This document shows, in pieces, positions 20,577 to 29,271 of a DNA stretch of 64,000 bases (positions are counted from its first letter, which is position 1; every line of letters starts with the position of its first letter). The DNA comes from Marinobacter xestospongiae. Lineage in GTDB: Bacteria; Pseudomonadota; Gammaproteobacteria; Pseudomonadales; Oleiphilaceae. The notes beneath the pieces were generated by a model that was not told the DNA's origin, made no database searches, and saw nothing but the letters and a program-made list of their open reading frames with translations. The DNA is taken from assembly GCF_023156385.1 (NCBI RefSeq), contig NZ_JAKZAK010000007.1:62001-126000 (forward strand), read 5' to 3'. The position numbers and the translations under genes are program-made.

Positions 20577-21632
20577 TCAGTCCTCCCGGTTGCTGACGCC
20601 GGCATCGCGGAACGTCGCCATGCTGTTGTGCAGGCTGCAGGCCGCCCGCAGCAGGTTGACCGCGACCGCGGCACCACTGCCTTCGCCGAGCCGCATGTCC
20701 AGATCCAGCAACGGCCTGGCCTCCATCGCTGCCAGTACCCGGTCGTGGCCGGGTTCGGCGGAGCGGTGGGCGAAGTGCAGCCAGGCCCGGGCACCGGGCC
20801 GTTGCCGTACCGCCACCAGGGCTGCCACCGAGACGATGAAACCATCCACCAGCACCGGAATGCGGCGGGCCGCGCAGCCCAGCAGGGCACCGGTGAGGGC
20901 GGCAATCTCCAGACCGCCGAGGGAGGTCAGCACCGCCAGTGGGTCGCGATTGTCACCATGACGCTGCAGGGCACGGCGGATCACCTCGGCCTTGTGGCTG
21001 ACGCCGGCAGCGTCCAGTCCGGTACCGGGGCCGGCCAGCGCCTCCGGATCGTCACCCAGCAGCGCACAGGCCAGTACCGCGGCGGTGGTGGTGTTGCCAA
21101 TGCCCATGTCGCCACCGATGAACAGCTGCGCACCGGCACTGGCGGCGCGTTCCGCTACGGCGTCACCGGCGCAGAGGGCGGCGGTAACCTGATCGTGAGT
21201 CATGGCCGGCTGTTGCGCCAGGTTGGCGGTGCCTGGCGCAATCTGCAGGTTGTTGACACCGGGCAGGTGTCCCAGGGGTTCCACCGTGCCCAGGTTGAGC
21301 ACTTCCAGGGTGGCCTCGAGGTGGCGGGACAGCACGCTGATGGCGGCGCCGCCTTCGGCAAAGTTGGCGATCATCTGCCCGGTGACCGCCTGGGGAAACG
21401 CCGAGATACCTTCGTCACAGACGCCGTGATCGCCGGCAAACACCGCCATGTGCACCTGGTCGGCTCGCGGGCGGTGAGTGGCCTGCTGCGCCGCCAGGTC
21501 AACCGCCAGCTGTTCCAGCCGGCCCAGGGAACCGGGAGGCTTGGTCAGCAGCTGTTGGCGATCGAGGGCCTGTTGGCGATAGGCAGCGTCGGGAACAGGA
21601 ACGGGGGAGGTCCAGCTTGCAGGCAGGGTCAT
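20577..21632 (-). CDS. cobT: Nicotinate-nucleotide:dimethylbenzimidazole phosphoribosyltransferase
   Basis: 351 aa. It makes alpha-ribazole phosphate, the lower-ligand nucleotide of cobalamin. Visible features are [10 protein letters not shown] near the N-terminus, FAGDHGV (about 70-76), [13 protein letters not shown] (about 173-185) and the catalytic Glu in [10 protein letters not shown] near the C-terminus. The ATG at 21632 is chosen over an upstream in-frame start at 21695. It is co-oriented with cobC and divergent from cbiB (118-base gap). Confidence 0.95.
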   Translation of the reverse strand: MTLPASWTSPVPVPDAAYRQQALDRQQLLTKPPGSLGRLEQLAVDLAAQQATHRPRADQVHMAVFAGDHGVCDEGISAFPQAVTGQMIANFAEGGAAISVLSRHLEATLEVLNLGTVEPLGHLPGVNNLQIAPGTANLAQQPAMTHDQVTAALCAGDAVAERAASAGAQLFIGGDMGIGNTTTAAVLACALLGDDPEALAGPGTGLDAAGVSHKAEVIRRALQRHGDNRDPLAVLTSLGGLEIAALTGALLGCAARRIPVLVDGFIVSVAALVAVRQRPGARAWLHFAHRSAEPGHDRVLAAMEARPLLDLDMRLGEGSGAAVAVNLLRAACSLHNSMATFRDAGVSNRED

Positions 21633-21750
21633 GGCAGGTTTGCTTCCGGAAAGATGTAAACGATTGATGGTCGTATCCGTGCCGGGGAGTGTCAAGGCCG
21701 ATCACCTCTCAGTTAAACTGGGCGACTGTTTCGCCTCCGGGAATTCCGCT

Positions 21751-22686
21751 GTGTTGTCGCTCACCGCCACCGCTCTTGCCTGTGTCATTGCCCTTGTTCT
21801 GGACCGTCTGTTGGGAGAGCCCCGACGCTGGCATCCGCTGGTGGGATTTGGCTGGCTGGCCGGGCGGCTCGAAGCCCGGCTCAATCGGCCTGGATCGGCG
21901 TCGGTTTGGCGGGGCCTGGTAGCGGTCCTGCTGGCGGTGGTGCCGCTGACAGCGGCGGCAACGTTGTTGTTTGTACTGTTACCGCCCAGCGGTCAGCTGG
22001 TGTGGGCCAGCGTGGTGCTGTGGCTGGCGCTGTCATTGCGGGGACTGACAGAACATGGCGAGGCGGTGGCGATTCCGCTGGCTGCGGGGGAGTTGGCGCA
22101 GGCGCGTTGCCAGGTGGGCCGCATTGTCAGTCGCCAGGCAGAGGCGCTGGATGACCGTGGGGTCGCGGCGGCGGCCACCGAATCGATGCTGGAGAACGGT
22201 GCCGATGCGGTCTTCGCCAGTCTGTTCTGGTTCCTGGTGGCGGGAGTGCCCGGGGTGGTGGCTCACCGGCTGGTCAACACCCTGGATGCCATGTGGGGCT
22301 ATCGCAACAACCGCTTCCTTTACTTTGGCCGCGTCGCGGCGCGGCTGGATGATGCCATGAACTGGCTGCCGGCCCGGCTTACCGCGCTCACCTACACCCT
22401 GCTGGGCCAGTCGGCCACCGCCTGGCGCTGCTGGCGTACCCAGGCCGCCAGCTGGGACAGCCCCAATGCCGGACCGGTGATGGCCGCCGGTGCCGGCGCC
22501 CTTGCGGTTACTCTGGGCGGGCCGGCACCTTACGCCACCGGCATCAAGTCGCGGCCAGTACTGGGCACGGGTGGGCCTCCTTCGGCAGCCTCCATCACCG
22601 CCGCCATTGCCCTGGTGCGGTGGGGAACCTGGCTGTGGCTGGCTGCCCTGGTGCTGCTGGCGGCGATGGCGGAGTTCATGCAATGA
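21751..22686 (+). CDS. cbiB: Adenosylcobinamide-phosphate synthase
   Basis: 311-aa membrane protein from a GTG start (21751; GGGA about 10 bases upstream). It joins adenosylcobyric acid to aminopropanol phosphate. The N-terminal LDRLLGEPRRWHPLVGFG and the central VSRQAEALDDRGVAAAATES are characteristic, and several TM helices are present. Its stop overlaps the start of the threonine-phosphate decarboxylase gene by 4 bases (ATGA), so the two steps that make and attach the aminopropanol arm are translationally coupled. Confidence 0.93.
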   Translation: MLSLTATALACVIALVLDRLLGEPRRWHPLVGFGWLAGRLEARLNRPGSASVWRGLVAVLLAVVPLTAAATLLFVLLPPSGQLVWASVVLWLALSLRGLTEHGEAVAIPLAAGELAQARCQVGRIVSRQAEALDDRGVAAAATESMLENGADAVFASLFWFLVAGVPGVVAHRLVNTLDAMWGYRNNRFLYFGRVAARLDDAMNWLPARLTALTYTLLGQSATAWRCWRTQAASWDSPNAGPVMAAGAGALAVTLGGPAPYATGIKSRPVLGTGGPPSAASITAAIALVRWGTWLWLAALVLLAAMAEFMQ

Positions 22687-23702
22687 GTGAGCTGCACCAT
22701 GGTGGTCGCCTGAATCAGGCGGTCCGGGACTGGGGCATTCCCCGCGATCAGTGGCTGGACCTGTCCACTGGCATCAATCCGGTGGGCTGGCCGGTGCCGG
22801 CGCTGCCTGCGGCGGTGTGGCAGCGTCTGCCGGAGCCGGACGACGGTCTGGAGCGCCAGCTGCAGGACTGGTTCCAGGCGCCGTCCCGGGCCGCCCTGCT
22901 GGCCGTGCCCGGCAGCCAGTGGGCGATCGAAAGCCTGCCCCGGTTGCGGGCACCGTGCCGGGTTGGGGTGCCGGAGCCCGGTTACGCCGAACATCGTCAC
23001 CACTGGGCCAGCGCGGGCCACCAGGTGGTGCCGGTGCCGCTGGCCCAACTCGATGAAGAGGACGACCGCTGGCTGGAGGCACTGGACGTGCTGGTGTGGA
23101 TCAACCCCAACAACCCCGGCGGCCAGGCCTGGCCCGCCGCCGCTCTGCGGCGCTGGCATCGGCAACTGGCGGCCCGGGGCGGCTGGCTGGTGGTGGACGA
23201 AGCGTTCGCGGACGGCCAGCCGGCGCTGTCCCTGGGGCCAGCCACCGGCGTACCGGGGCTGGTGGTGCTGAAATCCCTGGGCAAGTTCTTTGGTCTGGCG
23301 GGGGTGCGGGCCGGTGCCGTGGCGGCTGATCAGGCGTTGATTGACCAACTGGCTGCTCGCCTGGGGCCCTGGGCCCTGAGTGGCCCGGCACGCTGGGTCA
23401 TGGCCCGTGCGCTGGCGGACCGGCGCTGGCAGCAGGCAACCCGGCAGCGACTCGGGGCGGACAGCGAGCGTCTGGGGCGGTTGTTGCGGGAGCGGGGACT
23501 GACGGTGACTGGCCGCACCCTGCTGTTCCAGACGGTGCACTGTGCTGGTGCCGCGGAATTGGCGCAGCGACTGGCGGCGGCAGGCATTCTGGTGCGGGCG
23601 TTTCCGCCCTCCGCGGTGCTGCGGTTCGGACTGCCGGGCAAGGAAGCCGACTGGCAGCGGCTCGATGACGCCCTGGCCCAGTGGCAGGCAGAGACGCGCT
23701 AA
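22683..23702 (+). CDS. cobD: L-threonine-O-3-phosphate decarboxylase (CobD-type)
   Basis: 339-aa fold-type I PLP enzyme. It makes (R)-1-amino-2-propanol phosphate for CbiB. It has the class-II aminotransferase features WINPNNPGG (about 139-147), DEAF (about 177-180), the PLP Lys in LKSLGKFFGLAGVRAG (about 197-212) and a C-terminal VLRFGLPG. The upstream open extension is out of register with CbiB translation and is rejected. Named cobD in Salmonella nomenclature (cobC in Pseudomonas), so the symbol differs between organisms. It converges on the propeller lipoprotein gene (24 bases between them). Confidence 0.9.
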   Translation: MSELHHGGRLNQAVRDWGIPRDQWLDLSTGINPVGWPVPALPAAVWQRLPEPDDGLERQLQDWFQAPSRAALLAVPGSQWAIESLPRLRAPCRVGVPEPGYAEHRHHWASAGHQVVPVPLAQLDEEDDRWLEALDVLVWINPNNPGGQAWPAAALRRWHRQLAARGGWLVVDEAFADGQPALSLGPATGVPGLVVLKSLGKFFGLAGVRAGAVAADQALIDQLAARLGPWALSGPARWVMARALADRRWQQATRQRLGADSERLGRLLRERGLTVTGRTLLFQTVHCAGAAELAQRLAAAGILVRAFPPSAVLRFGLPGKEADWQRLDDALAQWQAETR

Positions 23703-23726
23703 CGCGCCTCTGCCAGTGGTGACGTT

Positions 23727-24914
23727 TTACTCGTCGTCGATTTCAGTGAACGCCACGCCGGTAGGCAGCAAGGTGGTCTGGATGAAGGCCTGTTCGCTGT
23801 TGTCGGCGGTGGCGAGGATGCGGATGCCCGGGTTGTTGGCAGTGGCATCGGCCAGCCACAGGTTGCCTTCGGGGCTGAGTTCGATGTCGCGGTAGTCGCC
23901 ACCGGCGTAGCTGGCGACAGTGGTGAACTCGATGGTGGCGGCGGACGGGTTGAAGCTCTGCAGCGTGGTGTTTTGCCAGTCGGCGTAGCTCAGCACGTAG
24001 CCCTGGGTGTCGCTGACGATCACCAGATCACTCAGCAGATCGTCGGTGTCGGCGTCAGCAATCAGCGGCTCAATGGCAAAGGTCTCCGGATCGATGCGGT
24101 CGACACCGGTCTGTTCCTTGGTGTCGTAGCTGCCGGTGTTCTTCACCAGAATACCCAGGTCTTCGTGGTACTGAATGCCGCCGGGGTTGCGACCAATCAG
24201 CGGAATGCCCTTGAGGCCATTCTCGCCCATGCCGGTGTCGATTTCAGTGTCAGTGTCGGTGTCGAACACGGCCACGTAGGCGGTGTTGGTGGGGTCGTAT
24301 TCAGAGTCCAGCCGCTGCAGGGTGATAAACAGCTTGCCGTCCACCACCACGCCGGAGGCCATGTTGGGCGCGCCCTGGGTGTTGTCAGGCAGGTAGCCGG
24401 AGAGATCCAGGGTCTCGCCGGAGAAGAACTCGTCCTCGCTGGTGGCGGACGGATTCACGATCCACGCTTCGCTGGTGTTGTAGCGCAGCAGGTAGGCCTT
24501 GGTGTCGTTGACGAACACCAGGGCGTAGGGGTTGGAGGAGGCGGTGTCGCCGGCACTCAGGGTGGAGTACTGCCAGATCTCCTGGGCCGGGTTTGCCACG
24601 TCCACTTTCTGCAGGGTGTCGATGTTGAAGCGGCCAAAACGGTAGTAGTGCTGGCCGCGGGCGGTGACACCAATGTCGGAGCCGGTGGGGAAGTAGGCAC
24701 CGGAAGCCACCGGGTCCGTCTCGCTCATGTCGATCAGTTCGACGGCGCCGGAGGTGAAATCAGATGCTACGGTGGAAACCACACCAACAAGGCGGGCGTC
24801 CTGGCCTGGCTTCAGCGGTGTGCTGTCGTCAGAGGAACCACAACCGGCAAGGGTCAGGGTGAGGGCAAGGCCGCCGGTGCCGAGCAGGCTGCGCAGGGAA
24901 ATGGGTGTGTGCAT
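23727..24914 (-). CDS. Beta-propeller lipoprotein of the btuB operon
   Basis: 395 aa. The signal sequence ends in the lipobox LTLAGC (Cys25), followed by a polar linker. The rest is all-beta repeats of the YncE/YVTN type, for example VELIDMSETD, YVAVFDTDTDTEIDTG, GVDRIDPETFAIEPL and EGNLWLADATANNPGIRIL, consistent with a 6-8-bladed propeller. GGAGA precedes the ATG and btuB ends only 25 bases upstream, so both are downstream of one cobalamin riboswitch. A surface or periplasmic corrinoid-capturing role comparable to BtuG of Bacteroides is inferred from context and fold, not from sequence recognition. A lipoprotein with unrelated function remains possible. Confidence 0.75.
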   Translation of the reverse strand: MHTPISLRSLLGTGGLALTLTLAGCGSSDDSTPLKPGQDARLVGVVSTVASDFTSGAVELIDMSETDPVASGAYFPTGSDIGVTARGQHYYRFGRFNIDTLQKVDVANPAQEIWQYSTLSAGDTASSNPYALVFVNDTKAYLLRYNTSEAWIVNPSATSEDEFFSGETLDLSGYLPDNTQGAPNMASGVVVDGKLFITLQRLDSEYDPTNTAYVAVFDTDTDTEIDTGMGENGLKGIPLIGRNPGGIQYHEDLGILVKNTGSYDTKEQTGVDRIDPETFAIEPLIADADTDDLLSDLVIVSDTQGYVLSYADWQNTTLQSFNPSAATIEFTTVASYAGGDYRDIELSPEGNLWLADATANNPGIRILATADNSEQAFIQTTLLPTGVAFTEIDDE

Positions 24915-24939
24915 GGATGTCTCCTTGGAATAGGTATCG

Positions 24940-26910
24940 TTAGAGGGTGTGTGTCAGATTGAGGAACCAGCTTCGGCCCTGGCCGGGGAAGCGGTTGAAG
25001 TCCTGGTACAGCTCGTCGGTGAGGTTACGGACTTCCAGGCGAACGTCGGTCTGCTGGCGGTTGTGCCAGGTGTGGCGCCAGCTGACGCCGGCGTTGACCA
25101 GCTGGCGGGCGTCGGCGGCCAGCAGGTTGGCGGCGTCATAGTAGAGATCGTCGTCGTACTGATAGGACAGGTCGACTTCGAAGGGGCGCAGCTGCCAGCG
25201 GCTGCTCACCAGCAGGGACTGGTGATAGACCCCCGGCAGCTGCTTGTTGTGACGATCCCGCACCGAGGCCGAGGTGTTTTCGGAATCCTGGACGGTGGCG
25301 TTGGCGGCCAGGCGCCAGTCAGGCGTCAGGTGCCAGGCGGTGTCCACCTCCACTCCCATCACGTCGGCGGACAGGTTGACGTAGCGGCCCACGCCACGGG
25401 CGTCGTAGATCGCTGCCACCGCCGGGTCCAGTTCGCGCCGGTACCCGGTCACCTCGATGTGACCCCAGCCCCGGTCGGTACGCACCGACAGTTCGGCATT
25501 GTTGGACTCTTCCGCCGCCAGGTCCGGGTTGCCCACAAACAGGCCTTCCTGGCCGTACCGCTCCTGCAGTGTGGGAACACGGACCTGCCGCGACAGATTG
25601 GCAGACACTACCCAGCTGTCGCCCAGGTAGCGGCTCAGACCGAGCTGCCAGCTGTGGTAGGCGTCGTGGCTGGAAACCCGCTTGGTGCTGCCGTCTCCCT
25701 GGCTTTCATCGGAGGTGTCGTTGACATCAAACCGCCGCAGCGACACCTGGGTGCGCCAGCGATGGTCGTCGCTCTGCCACTGGTGGCCGAGGGCGGTGGT
25801 GAGCTGGCGGCGTTCGCGCTCATCGGCGCGGTCGGTGTCCAGGCGGTCGTCCTGGTCGTAATCAAACTGGCTGATGTCGACGGTGGCACTGACGGTGTGG
25901 CTACCCAGCAGCAGGCTCGCCGTGTTCACCAGGCCCAGTCGTTGGCTGTCGGTGCGGACATCGGCGGTCCCCAGCCCAACCAGACCATCGCGATTGTCGT
26001 AGCGGTCGCTGGCATCGCTCCAGATCAGCCGGTGGCTGGTATGGAGGCGGCCATCGGCCCAGCCCTGCTGGCGGTAATGCAGTTGGGTGCGGACGGTGTG
26101 GCCGCTGAGACGGGCGTGGTTGTTGCGCCAGTTCTGGATGGTGGGCACGCCCTTGTCGTGATCACTCCACTGGATCAGGGCGTCCAGCGTACTGGTGTCG
26201 CTGATGGCCCAGCCCAGCTTGGTGCTGGCGTCGGTCTGTTCGTAGTCGGCATTGCGACGGGTGGTCTCGTGGCCGTCGTTGGGGTTGAACCAGTCGCGCT
26301 CATTGGGGTAGCGGAAGTCGTTGTCGCTGCTCTGACGATTTAGCGACACCCAGTAGTAGACATCGTCATGGCTGCCGCTGTTGAACACCCCGGCCTTGTC
26401 GGTGCCGTTGGCGCCGAGGCCCAGGTTGAGGCGGGTCTGGGTCTCGGTGTCCCGGCCCAGGGTTTCCATGATGACCACACCGCCGATGCCGGCGTGGGCA
26501 AACTGGGCGGGGGCGTTGCCGGGATAAACCTGGACCCGGCGGATGTCGTTGAGGGTCAGCTGGCTGATATCCACACCGCCGGTAACCGGGTCGTTCAGCA
26601 GCATACCGTCGACCACCACCTGCACCTGGCGGCTGGTGGAGCCCCGCAGCGACAGCGCCGAGTAACTGCCCAGACCGCCGCTCTGGCGGATCTGCACACC
26701 GGTCTGGTCCCCCAGGGCGTCGGCCAGAGTGACGGTGCGGTTGGCGAAGTGGTCCCGGTTGATGATCCGTACCGGGCCGGTGGCCTCGGTCGGATCAATG
26801 TCGGCGGCGGAATTGATTCGGGCCCCTTCCACCACGATGAACGGCAGTTCGTCGGCGAAAACGGGCAGGGCCGCTGCACTCAGCAGCAGGCCGGCAGTTA
26901 GACAACGCAT
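24940..26910 (-). CDS. btuB: TonB-dependent cobalamin receptor
   Basis: 656 aa. The signal peptide MRCLTAGLLLSAAALPVFA is followed by a TonB-box-like FIVVEGAR, a plug domain (GVQIRQSGGLGSYSALSLRG, VVVDGMLLNDP) and a 22-strand-type barrel ending in an aromatic terminal strand. The start at 26910 is chosen for the signal peptide; the frame is open to a TTG at 27021. No strong ribosome binding site is visible, which fits riboswitch control of translation. A complete cobalamin riboswitch (27063-27292) lies upstream on the same strand. The protein should move corrinoids across the outer membrane. Confidence 0.93.
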   Translation of the reverse strand: MRCLTAGLLLSAAALPVFADELPFIVVEGARINSAADIDPTEATGPVRIINRDHFANRTVTLADALGDQTGVQIRQSGGLGSYSALSLRGSTSRQVQVVVDGMLLNDPVTGGVDISQLTLNDIRRVQVYPGNAPAQFAHAGIGGVVIMETLGRDTETQTRLNLGLGANGTDKAGVFNSGSHDDVYYWVSLNRQSSDNDFRYPNERDWFNPNDGHETTRRNADYEQTDASTKLGWAISDTSTLDALIQWSDHDKGVPTIQNWRNNHARLSGHTVRTQLHYRQQGWADGRLHTSHRLIWSDASDRYDNRDGLVGLGTADVRTDSQRLGLVNTASLLLGSHTVSATVDISQFDYDQDDRLDTDRADERERRQLTTALGHQWQSDDHRWRTQVSLRRFDVNDTSDESQGDGSTKRVSSHDAYHSWQLGLSRYLGDSWVVSANLSRQVRVPTLQERYGQEGLFVGNPDLAAEESNNAELSVRTDRGWGHIEVTGYRRELDPAVAAIYDARGVGRYVNLSADVMGVEVDTAWHLTPDWRLAANATVQDSENTSASVRDRHNKQLPGVYHQSLLVSSRWQLRPFEVDLSYQYDDDLYYDAANLLAADARQLVNAGVSWRHTWHNRQQTDVRLEVRNLTDELYQDFNRFPGQGRSWFLNLTHTL

Positions 26911-26948
26911 ATGGACAGCAGCACCCAGGGCAAGCCGGTCGATAGAAC

Positions 26949-27053
26949 GGTGACGGCTCCGTGTGTCACCAACCAAACAGCTACCAACAGAGGCGGGTGC
27001 CGGCGTTCGCCAAGGCCACAACCCCGTGCCGCTGACCCTCCGTCAGCGGGCAC
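26949..27053 (-). promoter_or_regulatory. Hairpins between riboswitch and btuB (putative expression platform)
   Basis: Ten bases downstream of riboswitch P1, the transcript can form a hairpin over 27026-27053 (GCTGAC/GTCAGC core extended by GTGCC/GGCAC with one bulge). Its loop is GGAGG. A second 6-bp stem (GGTGAC/GTCACC) spans 26949-26970. Neither is followed by a U-run, so translational or Rho-linked control is more likely than intrinsic termination. The 476-base gap 26911-27387 is otherwise filled by the riboswitch and a short AT-rich promoter region (27293-27320). Confidence 0.45.
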
Positions 27054-27062
27054 TGATAGCCG

Positions 27063-27292
27063 GTAGCAGGCCGGTCTCCGGGCTTGCGGCTGGCCGAGGG
27101 GCCAGAGTACGATGCCTTCCCACAGAATGTCTGCAGTGGCTGGCTGATTGACCTATCGTACTCGTCTCAGGGTGTCCTGAGCCGCTCACCGTTGCGGGGG
27201 CAGCGTCGGTTTTACACCGAACTTCCCGGTTTCACTCCATGGTTGGGCCGCCGGCCCCTGTTTGGGCGGGTGGCGGCTGGAGCACCTGCTAC
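27063..27292 (-). ncRNA. Cobalamin (AdoCbl) riboswitch
   Basis: Read on the minus strand, the element opens with GTAGCAGG (27285-27292), which pairs perfectly with CCTGCTAC at its end (27063-27070) to form P1. Inside are GGAGTGAAACCGGGAAG, a GGTGTAAAACC segment, GCTGCCCCCGCAACGGTGAG and, near the 3' side, the B12-box AGCCCGGAGACCGGCC (27069-27085). These are the conserved core elements of the cobalamin riboswitch in correct order. It lies 152 bases upstream of btuB and should shut off btuB and the propeller gene when cobalamin is plentiful. Confidence 0.95.
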
Positions 27293-27387
27293 GGATAGAT
27301 TAAAAATTGGCAAAAATGATAAGGGGGCGGCTGGCTGTGAGTCAATGTTGGGCCTTTGAAAGGCATGGCAACCCGGGACGTCGGCGG

Positions 27388-28260
27388 GTGCATCAACGTG
27401 CGCTGCTGGTGCTGTTGATGCTGGTCTCCAGCCTGGTGCGGGCGGAGATCTGCGAGCGCGACGACCGTGGCCAGACACTGTGCCTGGCCCAGCCTGCGAT
27501 GCGGATTGCCACGCTGTCGCCGGGCGCCACCGAGCTGGTGTTTGCCGCCGGTGCCGGCGACCGGGTGGTGGCGGTGGTGGAGTTCAGCGACTACCCGCCG
27601 GAGGCCAAGGCGATCACCTCGGTGGGCAACCACGGCCGCATCGACCTGGAAACCCTGGTGGCACTGAAGCCCGACCTGGTGATCGACTGGGTCAGCGGCA
27701 ATACCGCCCAGAAGGACAAGCTCGACGTCCTCGATTTCCCGGTCTTTTCCATCGAACCCCAGACCTTTGAGGGGGTCTCTACCGCTCTGGAACGGTTGGG
27801 GCGGCTCGCCGGCACGGCAGCGGCCGGCCAGACTGCAGCGGATGACTTTCGCGATGGCATTGCCGATCTGGCCCGCCGCTACCGCGACCAGCCACCGGTG
27901 ACGGTGTTCTATGAGGTCTGGGAAGAACCACTGATGACCGTCAGCGATCAGCAACTGATCGGCAAGGTGATCACCCTGTGCGGTGGCGACAACGTCTTTG
28001 GTGACCAGGACAGCCTGATCCCCCGCATTGATGTGGAATCGGTGCTGGCCGCCAACCCCGAAGCCATCCTGGCCGGCGGCATGGGTGAGGCCAACGACCG
28101 CTGGCTGGAGCCCTGGCGCCAGTACCCCGGACTGCTGGCGACCCAGCGGGACAACCTCTTCTTCGTGCCGCCGTCGCTGGTGCAACGGCCAACCCCCCGT
28201 CTGCTCGAAGGCAGCCGTATCTTCTGTGACCACCTGGAGCGTGCCCGTGGCCGTCGCTAG
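27388..28260 (+). CDS. btuF: Periplasmic cobalamin-binding protein
   Basis: 290 aa from a GTG at 27388, chosen because it gives a compact signal peptide (HQRALLVLLMLVSSLVRA). In-frame starts at 27307 (TTG) and 27316 (ATG) would add 24-27 residues and lack good ribosome binding sites. The body is a class III/TroA-fold binding protein: RIATLSPGATELVFAAGAG, VGNHGRIDLETLVALKPDLVI, YEVWEEPLMTVSDQQLIG and a long backbone helix. It is divergent from the riboswitch/btuB unit and heads a btuF-btuC-btuD-cobO-cobQ run. It should deliver corrinoids to BtuCD. Confidence 0.9.
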   Translation: MHQRALLVLLMLVSSLVRAEICERDDRGQTLCLAQPAMRIATLSPGATELVFAAGAGDRVVAVVEFSDYPPEAKAITSVGNHGRIDLETLVALKPDLVIDWVSGNTAQKDKLDVLDFPVFSIEPQTFEGVSTALERLGRLAGTAAAGQTAADDFRDGIADLARRYRDQPPVTVFYEVWEEPLMTVSDQQLIGKVITLCGGDNVFGDQDSLIPRIDVESVLAANPEAILAGGMGEANDRWLEPWRQYPGLLATQRDNLFFVPPSLVQRPTPRLLEGSRIFCDHLERARGRR

Positions 28261-28293
28261 CCCTCGATTGGCCGCTGCCGGGCGGGTGTCGGG

Positions 28294-29271
28294 ATGATCC
28301 AGCGGCGGGCCTGGTGGCCACCCTTGCTGGTGCTGGCGCTGGTCAGCCTGGCGGCGATGGTGGTGGCGGTGGGGCTGGGCAGCGTCAACGTGGCGCCGGC
28401 GGATACCCTGGCGGTGCTGGCGGGGCAGGGCAGTGAACTGCAGCGGACGCTGATCCTGGAGCTGCGACTGCCCCGGGTGATCGCCGCCTTTGGCACCGGC
28501 GGCCTGCTGGCGGTGGCCGGCGCGCTGATGCAGGTACTGCTGCGCAATCCCCTGGCCGATCCCTACATCCTTGGTCTGTCCGGCGGCGCCGCCCTGGGTG
28601 CGCTGCTGGCGATGCTGGTGAGTGCGGCGGCGGTGCTGGTGTCGGCGGCGGCCTTTGGTGGGGCTCTGCTGGCGACGTTGCTGGTGTTCGGTCTGGCCCA
28701 CGGTCGTGGCAGCTGGACGCCGTCACGGCTGTTGCTGACGGGGGTGGTGGTTGCCGCCGGCTGGGGTGCGGCCATAACGCTTATCCTCGCCATCGCACCG
28801 GCCCAGAAGCTGCCGGGCATGCTCTACTGGCTGATGGGGGACGTCGCCTACGCCCGCCTGAGCTGGCCATCGGTGCTGGTGTTGGTGCTGACCTGTCTGG
28901 TGGTGTTGCCGCTCGGCCGCAGCCTCAACGTGCTGGCCCGTGGCCCGGTGCAGGCGGCCGCGCTGGGGTTGTCGGTGCGGCCGCTGGAATGGCTGGTGTA
29001 CGTGCTGGCGAGCCTGCTGACCGCCACCGCAGTCACCACCGCCGGCAGCATCGGTTTTGTGGGTCTGGTGGTGCCCCACATCTTGCGGCTGGTGCTGGGC
29101 AATGACCAGCGCCTGATCCTGCCGGCCAGCGCCTTTGCCGGCGGAACCCTGCTGGTGCTGGCGGATACCGCCGCGCGCACGGTGATCGCTCCGGAACAGT
29201 TGCCGGTGGGGGTCTTTACCGCGCTGATCGGCGTGCCGATGTTCCTCTATCTGCTGCACCGGAGCCGCTGA
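28294..29271 (+). CDS. btuC: Cobalamin ABC transporter permease
   Basis: 325-aa FecCD-family permease with about ten TM helices. Family landmarks are LRLPRVIAAFGTGGLLAVAGALMQ, RNPLADPYILGLSGGAALGA and GSIGFVGLVVPHILRL near the C-terminus. It lies 33 bases after btuF and its stop overlaps the btuD start by one base. FecCD permeases also serve haem and siderophores; the neighbouring btuF, btuB and cob genes make corrinoid the best substrate. Confidence 0.92.
   Translation: MIQRRAWWPPLLVLALVSLAAMVVAVGLGSVNVAPADTLAVLAGQGSELQRTLILELRLPRVIAAFGTGGLLAVAGALMQVLLRNPLADPYILGLSGGAALGALLAMLVSAAAVLVSAAAFGGALLATLLVFGLAHGRGSWTPSRLLLTGVVVAAGWGAAITLILAIAPAQKLPGMLYWLMGDVAYARLSWPSVLVLVLTCLVVLPLGRSLNVLARGPVQAAALGLSVRPLEWLVYVLASLLTATAVTTAGSIGFVGLVVPHILRLVLGNDQRLILPASAFAGGTLLVLADTAARTVIAPEQLPVGVFTALIGVPMFLYLLHRSR

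Noticed and set aside
27021..27021. Start of btuB at the in-frame TTG near the riboswitch
   Set aside because: It would place about 37 non-conserved residues before a perfect signal peptide that begins at the ATG at 26910.
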